A DNA stretch of 64,000 bases from Bacteroidales bacterium (GTDB lineage: Bacteria > Bacteroidota > Bacteroidia > Bacteroidales > UBA1402): positions 1-64,000 of the forward strand of contig JAFUIP010000015.1 of the NCBI GenBank assembly GCA_017468435.1. The letters run 5' to 3'. Shown piece by piece: positions 18,222 through 26,874 of the stretch. A program made the translations under genes and the position numbers. Within the stretch, counting starts at the first letter, position 1. Every line of letters starts with the position of its first letter. Below the pieces are notes generated by a model that saw nothing but the letters and a program-made list of their open reading frames with translations, did no database searches and was not told the origin of the DNA.

Positions 18222-21200
18222 ATGAAATTCATCACATCAACACATCTAAAGCAATGGGCTGACACCAGGGAATGTCAGTCTCTCTTGCCTGAATTGATAA
18301 GAAGACTTATCTGCGCTTCTGTGAAGCAGTTAGATAGGTTGTCTTTCCCTTGTGGGGATGCTGTTCACATGCCTGGTTGGGATGGGATTGTATTCAGCCC
18401 AGAACCGATAGATATGGTTCCTGAAGGAGAATCTCTTTGGGAGTGTGGTGTGAACAAGGATATACAGACCAAGGCGAACGATGATATAATAAAACGTGCA
18501 GCGAATCCTCTTGGCCATATAAAATCAGACTCGACATTCGTCTTTGTTACTCCTCGGGAATGGACTGGAGCAGATGCATGGATTGCTGCCAATCAATCAG
18601 GATGGAAGAAGTTAGTGGTTTATACTGCAGTAGAACTCGAGGTTTGGATAGAGAAATGTCCTGCTGTTGGAGTGTGGTTAGCTGAAAAACTGAATGTTCT
18701 GAATGCAGGAGGTTATCAACTGCCTGATGTATTTTGGATGCAATGGGCTTCAGGTGATAAGTACACGTTGCCATATCAAATAGTAACTGCGGGAAGGAAT
18801 CAGGCAATGGACAAGGTGTTAGAAGCATGCCTTAATCCAACTATCCTTGAGATTGAAGCCTTGACCCAGTCGGAAGCCCTTGCTTTTGTAATAGCATCAA
18901 TTGCAACTTGTTGTAATGCTGATAAACTAACGGCAAAGACTATTATTGTTACAGATAAAAATACTTTCGATGATTTAGTTTCTCACTATGAAAATATAAT
19001 TATTATAACGACCTTGCGCGACAATGTGTCCTATGCATTGTCGAAAAATCATACAGTTATTTGTGCAGTAACGCCAGAGGATCAAGTTTCTACAGCCGAG
19101 AAGTTGCCAAGGGTGGAACGAGAAAGTTTTGTTAAAGCTATTGAAGAATGTGGCTTTGATTCCGCCCAAGCAAGAAAAATCGCAACTGATACAGCAAGGG
19201 ACTTAAATGTTGTGAGACGTAGGCTGAAGATAGATAAGCTAAAACCAGAATGGGCAAATAGTGAAGGAATATCAGCCTTACTACCAATAATTTTGCTTGG
19301 TCAATGGAATGAGAATGTATTGGGAGATTTGAAACTCGTTGAAAAATTATCTGGAAAAACATACGCAGATTACACCAAAATGTTACAGCGTTTCAGATTA
19401 ATGCCTGATTCTCCGATAGCACATGTTGGAACAATTTGGCGCTTGAAGTCTCCAATGGATGTAATGTCATACGCTTCTGTTTATATAACAGATGGTGATT
19501 TAGTTGAACTGAAAGAAATATGCAGATTATTGATTGCAGACGATGATCCCGATGCGGAAGACAAAGTTACTTCAGACGAATGGAGAATGTGGCAGTTTAA
19601 GCAGCAATTTTCTTCTGATGTAAAAAAAGGGACATATCAATCTTTGATATTATTATCCTTAATTAATGATGAGAATAGAAATATATGGGTTGACGGTTTG
19701 GTACGAGAACTACTGGATAACTGGACGTTACAGCGATTCTTGTCCAACAGAACGTATTTTACTCTTTTAGCGGAGGCTTCACCTGAAGCATTTTTGGAGT
19801 TCCTTGAAAAAACCGGGAAAGACATATATGATGTTATATTTACTCCTCAGAAGTCCAATGTGGGACTGACTGGTTGGAATATATATTACACGGAGATTCT
19901 TTTTGCACTTGAGATGTTGGCTTGGGATGAAGACTATATTTATAGAATAACATCTCTTCTATTGCACTTTTCAATATATAAGAATGAGAGTAATTATGCT
20001 AACAGGCCGACAAATTCGCTTGCAGAAATTTTTCGTTTCCAACTGCCACAGACATTCGCTAAGTTTGAGAATAAGATAGAAGTACTGACGTCTCTCTCTT
20101 CTTCTTTTAAAATTCAGATTTGTGAATTGTGTTTTAGAATTTTAGATAATTTGGGAGCTGGGGCATTTTCATACACACACTTTTACAAGTGGCGAGATTT
20201 TAATGCCCATACTTTTCCTACATATGTTTCAGTACCAGTTGATGATGTGAAAGCAGTAACAAAGTTGTTATTGAACTGTACAACCCTTTCAGAGGATGAC
20301 ACATGTGCACTTCTGAAACTGTCAACTAAAAAATGGATGAGTTGTTGCAGAACAGATATCCTTGATGCAATCACCAAGAAAAAAGATACATTTGGTGAAA
20401 GTGGTGTGGTAGAACATACTCTTCGTGACGAACTGGCTCACCATCTTTCAATACCTGAGGCTGCGTGGGCTTTGTCTGAAAAAGAACTTGAACCATATAA
20501 AAAGCTACTTTCTGATATTGAATCCAAAGATATTGTCATGAAATATCGATGGATGTTCGAGGATATGTTTCTACGTCTGCCTCAAAGAAAAGAGATGGAT
20601 TATAAAGAAGAATTTCGGATTAAACAAGATATTAGAAACAAGGCTGTTGAAGAAATCCTTTCAGAAAGGGGGAAAAAAGGTCTATGGGAGTTGGTTCATA
20701 TTGTAAAATGTCCAAGTTCTGTAGTCAATAGCATGATTCAGCTATATGGTGATGGTATGTTAGAAGACGTATGCGACAAGTTTTGTGATAAAATAGTTGA
20801 TCTTAATTTCCTTCAGACTTTCTTCCAAAATCTATTTTTTCAGAAAGGTGAAGATGACTATGCGAAAGTTGTGGATGATGTAAAAACATACGATAATACT
20901 TGCTTGTCTGTATATCTATATGCTCCAGGTTATAATGAAAAACTTGCAATTATTGCAAGTGACTGCGGCAAAGAAATCGAAACGCTTTACTGGCAAAATA
21001 TTAAAGTGGCATATGCGGAGACACCTAATCCTACACAAATAATTGATAAGCTTGCTTCGGTAAATCGCTTTGATGAAGCTCTAGAATTGATATACCATAA
21101 CAAAAAATCTAATCAAATCCCCGATATTCTTAAAGTCAATGTTGTTAAATCTCTTATATTTAATGGTCAACGAGACTTTACTCCGAGATTTAATTGGTAC

Positions 21201-21929
21201 TACATAAATAGTGTAATGAAAGATTTGGATATGTCGGAAGACCCTGAGATTGTGCAAGCATTGATTCAAATAGAATTTTTTGCTTATCAAGCTTTCGAAC
21301 ATCTTAGAAATATAAACGAGCTGCGTCTAATCAAAGAGCTGATGAGCAAACCAGAAATGTTGATGGAATTGATGGTAATGGCATATAAATCTGATGATGG
21401 CTATGAGGATAAAGAAGTAAGCGAATCAGAAATAAATAATAGGAATGTGATGGCAAGATGCTCATTCCATATACTGTATAATTTATCTTGTTGTCCAGGC
21501 GTTGACAATCACGGAAATGTGAATTCCACTATACTTCGCACGTATATATACCGTTTATATGAATTATCAGTAGAACATCATCGTACTCAAGTGGTTGATA
21601 TGGTGGTTGGTAGTCTTTTGGGTAATCTCCCAAGGAATGACTCCTATCCACAGAGCGTTCTAGGGGAAATAGTAGAAGAATTGAAGAGTGATTCAGTTGA
21701 TGAACATATTCGGATAAAAATTTTTAATAGCAGGGGTGTAACAACGCGAGCTTTTGCAGAAGGCGGTGATCAGGAAAGGTCGTTAGTAGCATTGTTCAAG
21801 AGTTATCGAGATAAGGTAAAATTTAAATATCCGAGACTTGCCAAAATTTTTAGCAATCTGATGCAAGAGTATGAGCACTATGCAAACCATGAAGACTGCG
21901 TAGCGCAATTGGAAGATTTGGAATATTAG
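18222..21929 (+). CDS. Giant STAND-like protein (1235 aa) with possible nuclease-like N-terminus
   Basis: I recognise the architecture but not a named family. Residues 45-95 contain PGWDGIVF, SLWECGVNKD and TKANDDIIKR, an order of Asp, Glu and Lys that could be a PD-(D/E)xK-like fold; the exact ExK pair is missing. TFVFVTPREW and LEVWIEKCPAVGVWLAEKL follow. Residues 195-350 resemble a STAND NTPase (LPRVERESFVKAIEECGF, then RDLNVVRRRLK), but the expected Walker A position reads EALTQSEALAFV, with no GKS/T. The remaining 850 residues look like helical repeats, as in sensor arms. It is AT-rich, follows brxA by 86 nt and is likely part of the island's defence load. Transcription with BREX is possible. 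Confidence 0.5.
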   Translation: MKFITSTHLKQWADTRECQSLLPELIRRLICASVKQLDRLSFPCGDAVHMPGWDGIVFSPEPIDMVPEGESLWECGVNKDIQTKANDDIIKRAANPLGHIKSDSTFVFVTPREWTGADAWIAANQSGWKKLVVYTAVELEVWIEKCPAVGVWLAEKLNVLNAGGYQLPDVFWMQWASGDKYTLPYQIVTAGRNQAMDKVLEACLNPTILEIEALTQSEALAFVIASIATCCNADKLTAKTIIVTDKNTFDDLVSHYENIIIITTLRDNVSYALSKNHTVICAVTPEDQVSTAEKLPRVERESFVKAIEECGFDSAQARKIATDTARDLNVVRRRLKIDKLKPEWANSEGISALLPIILLGQWNENVLGDLKLVEKLSGKTYADYTKMLQRFRLMPDSPIAHVGTIWRLKSPMDVMSYASVYITDGDLVELKEICRLLIADDDPDAEDKVTSDEWRMWQFKQQFSSDVKKGTYQSLILLSLINDENRNIWVDGLVRELLDNWTLQRFLSNRTYFTLLAEASPEAFLEFLEKTGKDIYDVIFTPQKSNVGLTGWNIYYTEILFALEMLAWDEDYIYRITSLLLHFSIYKNESNYANRPTNSLAEIFRFQLPQTFAKFENKIEVLTSLSSSFKIQICELCFRILDNLGAGAFSYTHFYKWRDFNAHTFPTYVSVPVDDVKAVTKLLLNCTTLSEDDTCALLKLSTKKWMSCCRTDILDAITKKKDTFGESGVVEHTLRDELAHHLSIPEAAWALSEKELEPYKKLLSDIESKDIVMKYRWMFEDMFLRLPQRKEMDYKEEFRIKQDIRNKAVEEILSERGKKGLWELVHIVKCPSSVVNSMIQLYGDGMLEDVCDKFCDKIVDLNFLQTFFQNLFFQKGEDDYAKVVDDVKTYDNTCLSVYLYAPGYNEKLAIIASDCGKEIETLYWQNIKVAYAETPNPTQIIDKLASVNRFDEALELIYHNKKSNQIPDILKVNVVKSLIFNGQRDFTPRFNWYYINSVMKDLDMSEDPEIVQALIQIEFFAYQAFEHLRNINELRLIKELMSKPEMLMELMVMAYKSDDGYEDKEVSESEINNRNVMARCSFHILYNLSCCPGVDNHGNVNSTILRTYIYRLYELSVEHHRTQVVDMVVGSLLGNLPRNDSYPQSVLGEIVEELKSDSVDEHIRIKIFNSRGVTTRAFAEGGDQERSLVALFKSYRDKVKFKYPRLAKIFSNLMQEYEHYANHEDCVAQLEDLEY

Positions 21930-21985
21930 AAACCGAAGTGTGTTGTTTATTTGTTTGTCAGTTCGCCAACAAATATCTTGGTCAC

Positions 21986-22024
21986 TTAACTTAGTCACTT
22001 ATTAAATAAAAGTGACTAAGTTAA
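21986..22024 (+). repeat. Perfect 15-bp inverted repeat before the protease gene
   Basis: TTAACTTAGTCACTT (21986-22000) and its exact complement (22010-22024) flank a 9-nt A/T spacer. The word GTCACTTA also occurs twice in tandem (21981 and 21995). No T-run follows, so an operator or an mRNA stem is likelier than a terminator. It lies 44 nt before the protease start and could separate its control from the upstream genes. A TTTGTTTGTC copy sits nearby at 21950-21959. Confidence 0.6.
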
Positions 22025-22068
22025 ATGATAAAGTTAATGAGTACAAACTTAAATAATAATGAAGTAAT

Positions 22069-22893
22069 ATGGCAATAATACCTAAGTTTTTTATTGATGC
22101 AGTAGTTTCCATAGGAAATAAAAATCATACTGAAATAGATTGGATTGGAACAGGTTTTTTTGTAATAAGAAAAGTGGATAAGGAAGGAAATGCTCGTCCA
22201 TTTCTCATTACAAACAAGCATGTGTTTGGTAATAAAAAATCTGTTGTTATAAGGATGAAAGAACAAGATAAGAATAGTCTCAAAGAAATAGATGTTCCTA
22301 TTGTTTCTGCTGCTGGAGTCCATTTGTATAAACTTCATCCAATCGAAAGTATCGACATTGCAGTTTTGCCATTGAATGGTTCTTTTATAACAGAAAATAA
22401 ATTAGAATTTCCCGCTTTTGATATAGATGAACATGCAATGCCTGTATCTGAATTACTTGAAGGAGGTGTTAATGAGGGCTCGTTAGTGTATATGATTGGT
22501 TTCCCTATGGGGTTAGTTATAAAAGATTCTCAATCTCCAATTTGTCGATTAGGTTGTATAGCTCGACTTTGTGAAGAACAAATAAAAGAGAACCATAATA
22601 TCTTACTTGATATTCAGAATTTCCCAGGCAATTCAGGAAGTCCGATAGTTTCAAGACCTGAAATTATTTCAATAGAAGGTACTCCTTCGTTAAATAAATG
22701 TACATTGATAGGTATAGTGCATTCTTACATTCCTTATCAAGAGCAATTGATAAATAGCCAAACTAAGCGCGTTGTAGAGATTCGTAGCGAGAATAGTGGT
22801 ATTGCAAATGTACACCCTGTGGATTACATAAGAGAGATTATAGATGAAATACAAGCAAAATATATTATTGAAGAAGATATATCATCTCAATAA
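22069..22893 (+). CDS. Trypsin-like serine protease, cytoplasmic
   Basis: This 274-residue protein has a complete chymotrypsin-fold triad: His51 in TNKHVFG, Asp96 in ESIDIAVL and Ser189 in FPGNSGSP. There is no signal peptide, transmembrane segment or PDZ domain, so it should act inside the cell, unlike HtrA/DegP proteases. The C-terminal 60 residues have no known domain. Small intracellular trypsin-like proteases occur beside large STAND proteins in some antiphage systems (for example type 1 AVAST), and the upstream gene is STAND-like. Functional linkage is inference, since 139 nt and an inverted repeat separate them. The gene is AT-rich and is the last one before the right end of the island. 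Confidence 0.8.
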   Translation: MAIIPKFFIDAVVSIGNKNHTEIDWIGTGFFVIRKVDKEGNARPFLITNKHVFGNKKSVVIRMKEQDKNSLKEIDVPIVSAAGVHLYKLHPIESIDIAVLPLNGSFITENKLEFPAFDIDEHAMPVSELLEGGVNEGSLVYMIGFPMGLVIKDSQSPICRLGCIARLCEEQIKENHNILLDIQNFPGNSGSPIVSRPEIISIEGTPSLNKCTLIGIVHSYIPYQEQLINSQTKRVVEIRSENSGIANVHPVDYIREIIDEIQAKYIIEEDISSQ

Positions 22894-22897
22894 TGCA

Positions 22898-22965
22898 TTT
22901 GTTTGTCAAAAAACACATATCTTTGCATTTGATAGCCTCAGATGATGTAGTTTGTTTGGCTAAAA
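22898..22965 (+). repeat. TTTGTTTGTC-type repeats at the right end of the island
   Basis: Copies at 22898-22910 (TTTGTTTGTCAAA) and 22950-22965 (GTTTGTTTGGCTAAAA) match those at 991-1089 near the left end. A further copy is at 21950-21959. Their place within 120 bp of the right 23-bp repeat mirrors the left end and supports a recombinase or excisionase binding role. Confidence 0.5.
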
Positions 22966-23012
22966 AGCATTCTTTGAAAGATAACTGATTGAAAGCCAAA
23001 TGGGGCATAACT

Positions 23013-23035
23013 CTTCAACGAGGATGAATATTAAT
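23013..23035 (+). repeat. Right copy of the 23-bp direct repeat, candidate attR
   Basis: This is identical over 23 bp to 918-940. Immediately after it, gene content and base composition return to the chromosome's style. Together the two copies define an island of about 22.1 kb containing the integrase/mob scar and every BREX gene. Confidence 0.65.
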
Positions 23036-23071
23036 CGATACGACGAGTAAAACAGTAAAACGCCTAATGGC

Positions 23072-23118
23072 AAAAAGCAATGTGCGCCAGGTTCCAAGAC
23101 CGACTCACATTGCTTTTT
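23072..23118. terminator. Bidirectional terminator
   Basis: AAAAAGCAATGTG (23072-23084) and CACATTGCTTTTT (23106-23118) form a perfect 13-bp stem with a 21-nt loop. A-runs on one side and T-runs on the other allow termination in both directions. It ends directly at the stop codon of the acyltransferase gene and would also stop transcription leaving the island. Confidence 0.8.
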
Positions 23119-24225
23119 TTATTTCCGTCCGAACACGCACCAACGGACAATGGGAATGCGGCGCAAAATCTCGTACAAAAGCGGCGAAGCGAGCAAAACA
23201 GCAGCCAAGAGAATAAGATAAATGGCAAAGACCGGCAGCTGCGTATGTACCTTGAGCATATAGCCGAAGGCCACGATGATGACGTAATGCACAATATAAA
23301 TGCCGAAACTGGATTTTGTCATGTAGGTGGCAAAGGCGTTGGTGCGATTGAAATATTTTTTGAAAATCGCCATCAAGGCCAAGATCATCAGGTAAGCATA
23401 GAGATTGCAAAGCGGCGAAGCCAAATACACGGGATCGGTGAAGTTTTGCCCATAAGTGCTCAGCACCAGCCAGATACCACTAAGCAAAGCCGCGACGCAT
23501 AAGGGCCATGTCATGGAAAGCAATTTTTCCTGCACCTCCTGATGAGAAAAAAGATAATAGCCGAGCAAGAAGGGAACGGCGTAACACAGAGGCTTATAGC
23601 CATTGTAAATACTGGCCAGCGAGGCTGCATCGGCCGACTTGATAAGGGTTTGCGAGCCAAGGTAAACAAGGAGCCCGCAGAGCAGAATGACCCAATGTTT
23701 CGTATGCTTCGTGGCTTGCCAAAGTTTATCTTTCGAGTCGATCTTTTTCAAAAGCGCCAACAGCAATGAAAGCAGCCAAAGCACTTGAATGAACCACAAA
23801 GGTCCGGTGCCGCTCAAGATGCTTATCAGGTAGCCCACTATCGGACGCGCCGGCTCAGGAATCTGTGCAAAAATGGAAATGCCCTGCACGTAGCCGGCGG
23901 TAAGTATATTGAAATAACCTGTTATCCACTGGAATACAAAGAGTCCTATGGTAGAAGGCACCAAAAGTTTCAGTGTACGCGAACGAATGAATTCGCGCAA
24001 AGAATGCTTCTCTAAATAATAACGCGAACCTATTCCGGCCACCAAGAAAAGCAACATCATAAACCAAGGATACAGCACGTACATCAGCACATCTTGCGGT
24101 TGAGAAGAGCCGAAACCTCCGATGCCACCCAAAACGCCTTTATCGTTGTAGAAATAAAAAACGTGATAAATAAGCACTGAAACCACCGTGGTCCAGCGCA
24201 GATTGTCCATCCAGTGCTGTCTCAT
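23119..24225 (-). CDS. Acyltransferase 3 family membrane protein
   Basis: This 368-residue protein starts MRQHWMDNLRWTTVVSVLIYHVFYFYND. The family's N-terminal pattern of R...D..R...... and a membrane His (here IYHVFYFY) is present, followed by about ten hydrophobic segments. Acyltransferase 3 (OafA/YrhL-like) enzymes move acyl groups, often acetyl, onto extracytoplasmic sugars, peptidoglycan or antibiotics. The acceptor cannot be predicted here. Its ATG overlaps the stop of the AbrB-like gene by 4 bp (ATGA), so the two are translationally coupled. It ends against the bidirectional terminator. Confidence 0.8.
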   Translation of the reverse strand: MRQHWMDNLRWTTVVSVLIYHVFYFYNDKGVLGGIGGFGSSQPQDVLMYVLYPWFMMLLFLVAGIGSRYYLEKHSLREFIRSRTLKLLVPSTIGLFVFQWITGYFNILTAGYVQGISIFAQIPEPARPIVGYLISILSGTGPLWFIQVLWLLSLLLALLKKIDSKDKLWQATKHTKHWVILLCGLLVYLGSQTLIKSADAASLASIYNGYKPLCYAVPFLLGYYLFSHQEVQEKLLSMTWPLCVAALLSGIWLVLSTYGQNFTDPVYLASPLCNLYAYLMILALMAIFKKYFNRTNAFATYMTKSSFGIYIVHYVIIVAFGYMLKVHTQLPVFAIYLILLAAVLLASPLLYEILRRIPIVRWCVFGRK

Positions 24226-24431
24226 GGTTTGATATCCTCCATCATTTTGCCCACCACGTCGCTAAAGATTTCCGTTTTTACCATAGCCATGCCGCGGCTG
24301 TCGCCCATAAGCAAAAGCGCATCGCCGGGCTTCAGATGATACACATTGCGAGCCTCTTTCGGGATGACGATTTGTCCTTTGTCGCCTATCTTCACGACGC
24401 CAAAGATGTACTTTCCATTGTCTTCTTGCAT
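24222..24431 (-). CDS. AbrB/SpoVT-type DNA-binding protein
   Basis: This 69-residue protein consists of one swapped-hairpin AbrB domain: VKIGDKGQIVIPKEARNVYHLKPGDALLLMGD. The family forms dimers that bind AT-rich DNA as transition-state regulators or as antitoxins. No toxin gene accompanies it. Its partner is the acyltransferase it overlaps, which it might regulate together with itself. A TATATTTG -7 box lies about 50 nt upstream at 24484-24491. Confidence 0.8.
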   Translation of the reverse strand: MQEDNGKYIFGVVKIGDKGQIVIPKEARNVYHLKPGDALLLMGDSRGMAMVKTEIFSDVVGKMMEDIKP

Positions 24432-24483
24432 GTTGTCTGAGTTTTAAAAATTAGTATTAGTTTGAAAAGTTGGAAATTTCCCA

Positions 24484-24491
24484 CAAATATA
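24484..24491 (-). promoter_or_regulatory. -7 box for the abrB-acyltransferase operon
   Basis: Read on the minus strand, the sequence is TATATTTG, a perfect TAnnTTTG match, 53 nt before the first codon of the AbrB-like gene. The rest of 24432-24636 holds only this promoter region and the terminator of the next gene. Confidence 0.55.
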
Positions 24492-24576
24492 ACGATTTTA
24501 TACAAATTCAAAAAATTATTAGCACTGATTCTCAAAAAACATTTCTACTCGATCTAAAACCTTGAAAATCAAAAAT

Positions 24577-24607
24577 AAGGGCGAATGACATTACATCAAT
24601 CGCCCTT
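24577..24607 (-). terminator. Intrinsic terminator of the desulfoferrodoxin gene
   Basis: AAGGGCGA (24577-24584) pairs with TCGCCCTT (24600-24607). On the minus strand the stem is followed by ATTTTTGATTTTC. It lies 29 nt after the desulfoferrodoxin stop. Confidence 0.7.
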
Positions 24608-24636
24608 TCAGAGGTCTTGCTCAGACTACAAAAAAA

Positions 24637-25020
24637 CTATTTTGCTGCCCAGAGGCTATGCAGATTGCAGTATTCGTAGGTAGCCGAGAGGACATCCTCG
24701 CCTTCTGCCAAAACGAAACGAGCTTCGGGCTTCATGCCGGGACTCAAATGTTTCAGTTGAAAACCATTATTGGTCTCAATCATAATCCATTGGATATAAT
24801 GCTCGTCGAGCATGGGATGAGCCACGCTGCCCACTTTTACCGTGACAAAAGGTCCGTCTTTATGAATGACCGGTACATGTTTTTCGCCGGCACCATCGCT
24901 GATGTTGGGCACCATTTTGCTCATGGGTTCGCCGCAGCAGATTACTTTTACGCCACTCTCTTTCAGATAAGTGATAACGTTTCCACAGTGTTTGCACACA
25001 TAAAATTTTAAAGTTGCCAT
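24637..25020 (-). CDS. dfx: Desulfoferrodoxin (2Fe superoxide reductase)
   Basis: I start at the ATG at 25020 (MATLKFYVCKHCGN), giving 127 residues; the frame is open further upstream, but that extension looks non-coding. The N-terminal desulforedoxin site is complete (CKHC and ICCG). The catalytic iron ligands are visible: His in GEKHVPVI, two His in AHPMLDEHYIQ, and Cys and His in YCNLHSLW. The protein reduces superoxide to peroxide without making oxygen, a typical defence of strict anaerobes such as Bacteroidales. It is a single-gene unit with its own terminator. The Lys of the classic EKH loop is present. Confidence 0.92.
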   Translation of the reverse strand: MATLKFYVCKHCGNVITYLKESGVKVICCGEPMSKMVPNISDGAGEKHVPVIHKDGPFVTVKVGSVAHPMLDEHYIQWIMIETNNGFQLKHLSPGMKPEARFVLAEGEDVLSATYEYCNLHSLWAAK

Positions 25021-25163
25021 AGTTGTTAGGATTAAAGGATTAACGAACAGCGCAAATGAAAATGTTTTTAGCGAGATTTGTCTGTTAAAAATACAATAAG
25101 GAGTATTAAATATTGCTATATTTGCAGAATATAGGATGCGGCTCGGCATAACAATCAAACAAG

Positions 25164-25197
25164 TTTGTTGTTCTGCTCTCGCCTTTCACTATATTTG
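25164..25197 (+). promoter_or_regulatory. Promoter of the ACT-domain/UPF0210 operon
   Basis: TTTG (25164-25167) and TATATTTG (25190-25197), 22 nt apart, match the Bacteroidota -33/-7 pattern. The first codon follows 26 nt later. Another TATATTTG at 25117-25124 may be a second start point. Confidence 0.6.
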
Positions 25198-25223
25198 CAT
25201 CACGAAAATCAGTTAAAAACGAT

Positions 25224-25496
25224 ATGAACAAAACCATTATCACTGTCGTTGGAAAGGACACCATCGGCATCATCGCCAGAGTTTGTATGTATCTGGCAGA
25301 GAATAAGATAAACATCCTCGACATTTCACAAACCATCGTTCAGGATTATTTCAACATGATGATGATTGTCGATATGCAGGCCTGTGAAAAAGCGTTCGAA
25401 GAAATCTCCAACGATTTGGGCGAAATCGGCCAGGAACTGGGCGTACAGATAAAATGCCAACGCGAAGATATTTTCAACAAAATGCACCGCATCTAA
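25224..25496 (+). CDS. ACT domain protein (UPF0237)
   Basis: This 90-residue protein is a single ACT domain: TIITVVGKDTIGIIARVCMYLAENKINILDISQ begins the beta-alpha-beta unit that usually binds an amino acid or other small ligand. It belongs to the UPF0237 group, small stand-alone ACT proteins related to GcvR. It lies 12 nt upstream of the UPF0210 gene, and the pair is conserved across many bacteria as far as I know, so it probably regulates or partners that protein. No catalytic residues are expected. Confidence 0.88.
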   Translation: MNKTIITVVGKDTIGIIARVCMYLAENKINILDISQTIVQDYFNMMMIVDMQACEKAFEEISNDLGEIGQELGVQIKCQREDIFNKMHRI

Positions 25497-25508
25497 GATT
25501 TTGCCGTC

Positions 25509-26873
25509 ATGATACATATTTCAGAGGTCATCGAGACCAACAAAATGATTGAGCACGAGAATCTTGACGTGCGAACCATCACCATGGGCATCAACCTGCT
25601 CGACTGCGCCGACAGTCGTTTGGACGTGCTTTGCGACAATATCTACCGAAAAATCACCACCTTGGCCAAAGACTTGGTGAAAACCGGCGACGACATTGCG
25701 CGCGAATACGGCGTGCCCATCGTGAACAAACGAATCTCCATCACTCCTATTTCTTTAGTGGGCGGCAGCGCTTGCCAAACACCCGAAGATTATGTGCAGA
25801 TTGCCAAAACCTTAGACGCCGCAGCAGCCAAAGTGGGCATCAACTTTTTGGGCGGATACTCGGCCATCGTGTCAAAAGGCATGAGCCGCAGCGATGAATT
25901 GCTCATTCGTTCCATTCCGCAGGCCTTGGCCACAACGCAGTTCATTTGCAGCTCGATCAACGTAGGTTCTACCAAAACGGGCATCAACATGGACGCAGTG
26001 CGACTGATGGGCGAAATCATCAAGGAAACGGCCGAAGCCACCAAGGACCGCGATTCTTTGGGCTGCGCCAAGCTGGTGGTGCTTTGCAACGCTCCCGACG
26101 ATAATCCCTTCATGGCAGGCGCTTTCCACGGTGTGAGCGAGGCCGATGCCATCATCAATGTGGGCGTGAGCGGCCCGGGCGTGGTAAAATATGCCTTGGA
26201 ACAAATCCGTGAGGCCGACTTCGAAACGCTCTGCGAAACCATCAAGAAAACAGCTTTCAAGATTACGCGCGTGGGTCAATTGGTAGCCCAGGAAGCTTCG
26301 CGTCGTCTGAACATTCCTTTCGGCATCATCGACCTTTCTTTGGCTCCTACGCCTGCCATCGGAGATTCAGTGGCCGACATCCTGAAAGAAATCGGATTGG
26401 AACATCCCGGTGCTCCCGGCACCACAGCCGCGCTTGCTCTGCTCAACGACCAAGTGAAAAAAGGTGGCGTCATGGCCTCTTCGTATGTGGGCGGATTGAG
26501 CGGTGCCTTCATCCCCGTGAGCGAAGACCAAGGCATGATAGATGCGGTGGAATGCGGTGCGCTCAGCATTGAAAAATTGGAAGCCATGACCTGTGTCTGC
26601 TCCGTGGGTCTCGACATGATTGCCATCCCCGGCGACACGGCAGCCAGCACCATTTCGGGCATCATCGCCGACGAAGCGGCCATTGGTATGATCAACCAGA
26701 AGACCACGGCCGTGCGCATCATTCCGGTGGTAGGAAAAGGTGTAGGTGAAATCGTTGAATTCGGCGGATTGCTCGGCTACGCACCCATCATGCAGGTGAA
26801 CGGCTTCGATTGCTCGCGCTTCGTCAGCCGAAAAGGTCGCATTCCTGCGCCCATTCACTCCTTCAAGAACTAA
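25509..26873 (+). CDS. UPF0210 (PFL family/DUF711) protein
   Basis: This 454-residue protein starts [28 protein letters not shown]. It carries long conserved stretches ([39 protein letters not shown] split by short loops, [15 protein letters not shown]). This is the UPF0210 family, structurally related to glycyl-radical enzymes (the PFL-like barrel) but without a glycyl-radical motif. Its reaction is unknown. It is full length, follows the ACT gene by 12 nt and converges on a minus-strand gene whose stop is 1 nt away. Confidence 0.88.
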   Translation: MIHISEVIETNKMIEHENLDVRTITMGINLLDCADSRLDVLCDNIYRKITTLAKDLVKTGDDIAREYGVPIVNKRISITPISLVGGSACQTPEDYVQIAKTLDAAAAKVGINFLGGYSAIVSKGMSRSDELLIRSIPQALATTQFICSSINVGSTKTGINMDAVRLMGEIIKETAEATKDRDSLGCAKLVVLCNAPDDNPFMAGAFHGVSEADAIINVGVSGPGVVKYALEQIREADFETLCETIKKTAFKITRVGQLVAQEASRRLNIPFGIIDLSLAPTPAIGDSVADILKEIGLEHPGAPGTTAALALLNDQVKKGGVMASSYVGGLSGAFIPVSEDQGMIDAVECGALSIEKLEAMTCVCSVGLDMIAIPGDTAASTISGIIADEAAIGMINQKTTAVRIIPVVGKGVGEIVEFGGLLGYAPIMQVNGFDCSRFVSRKGRIPAPIHSFKN

Positions 26874-26874
26874 G

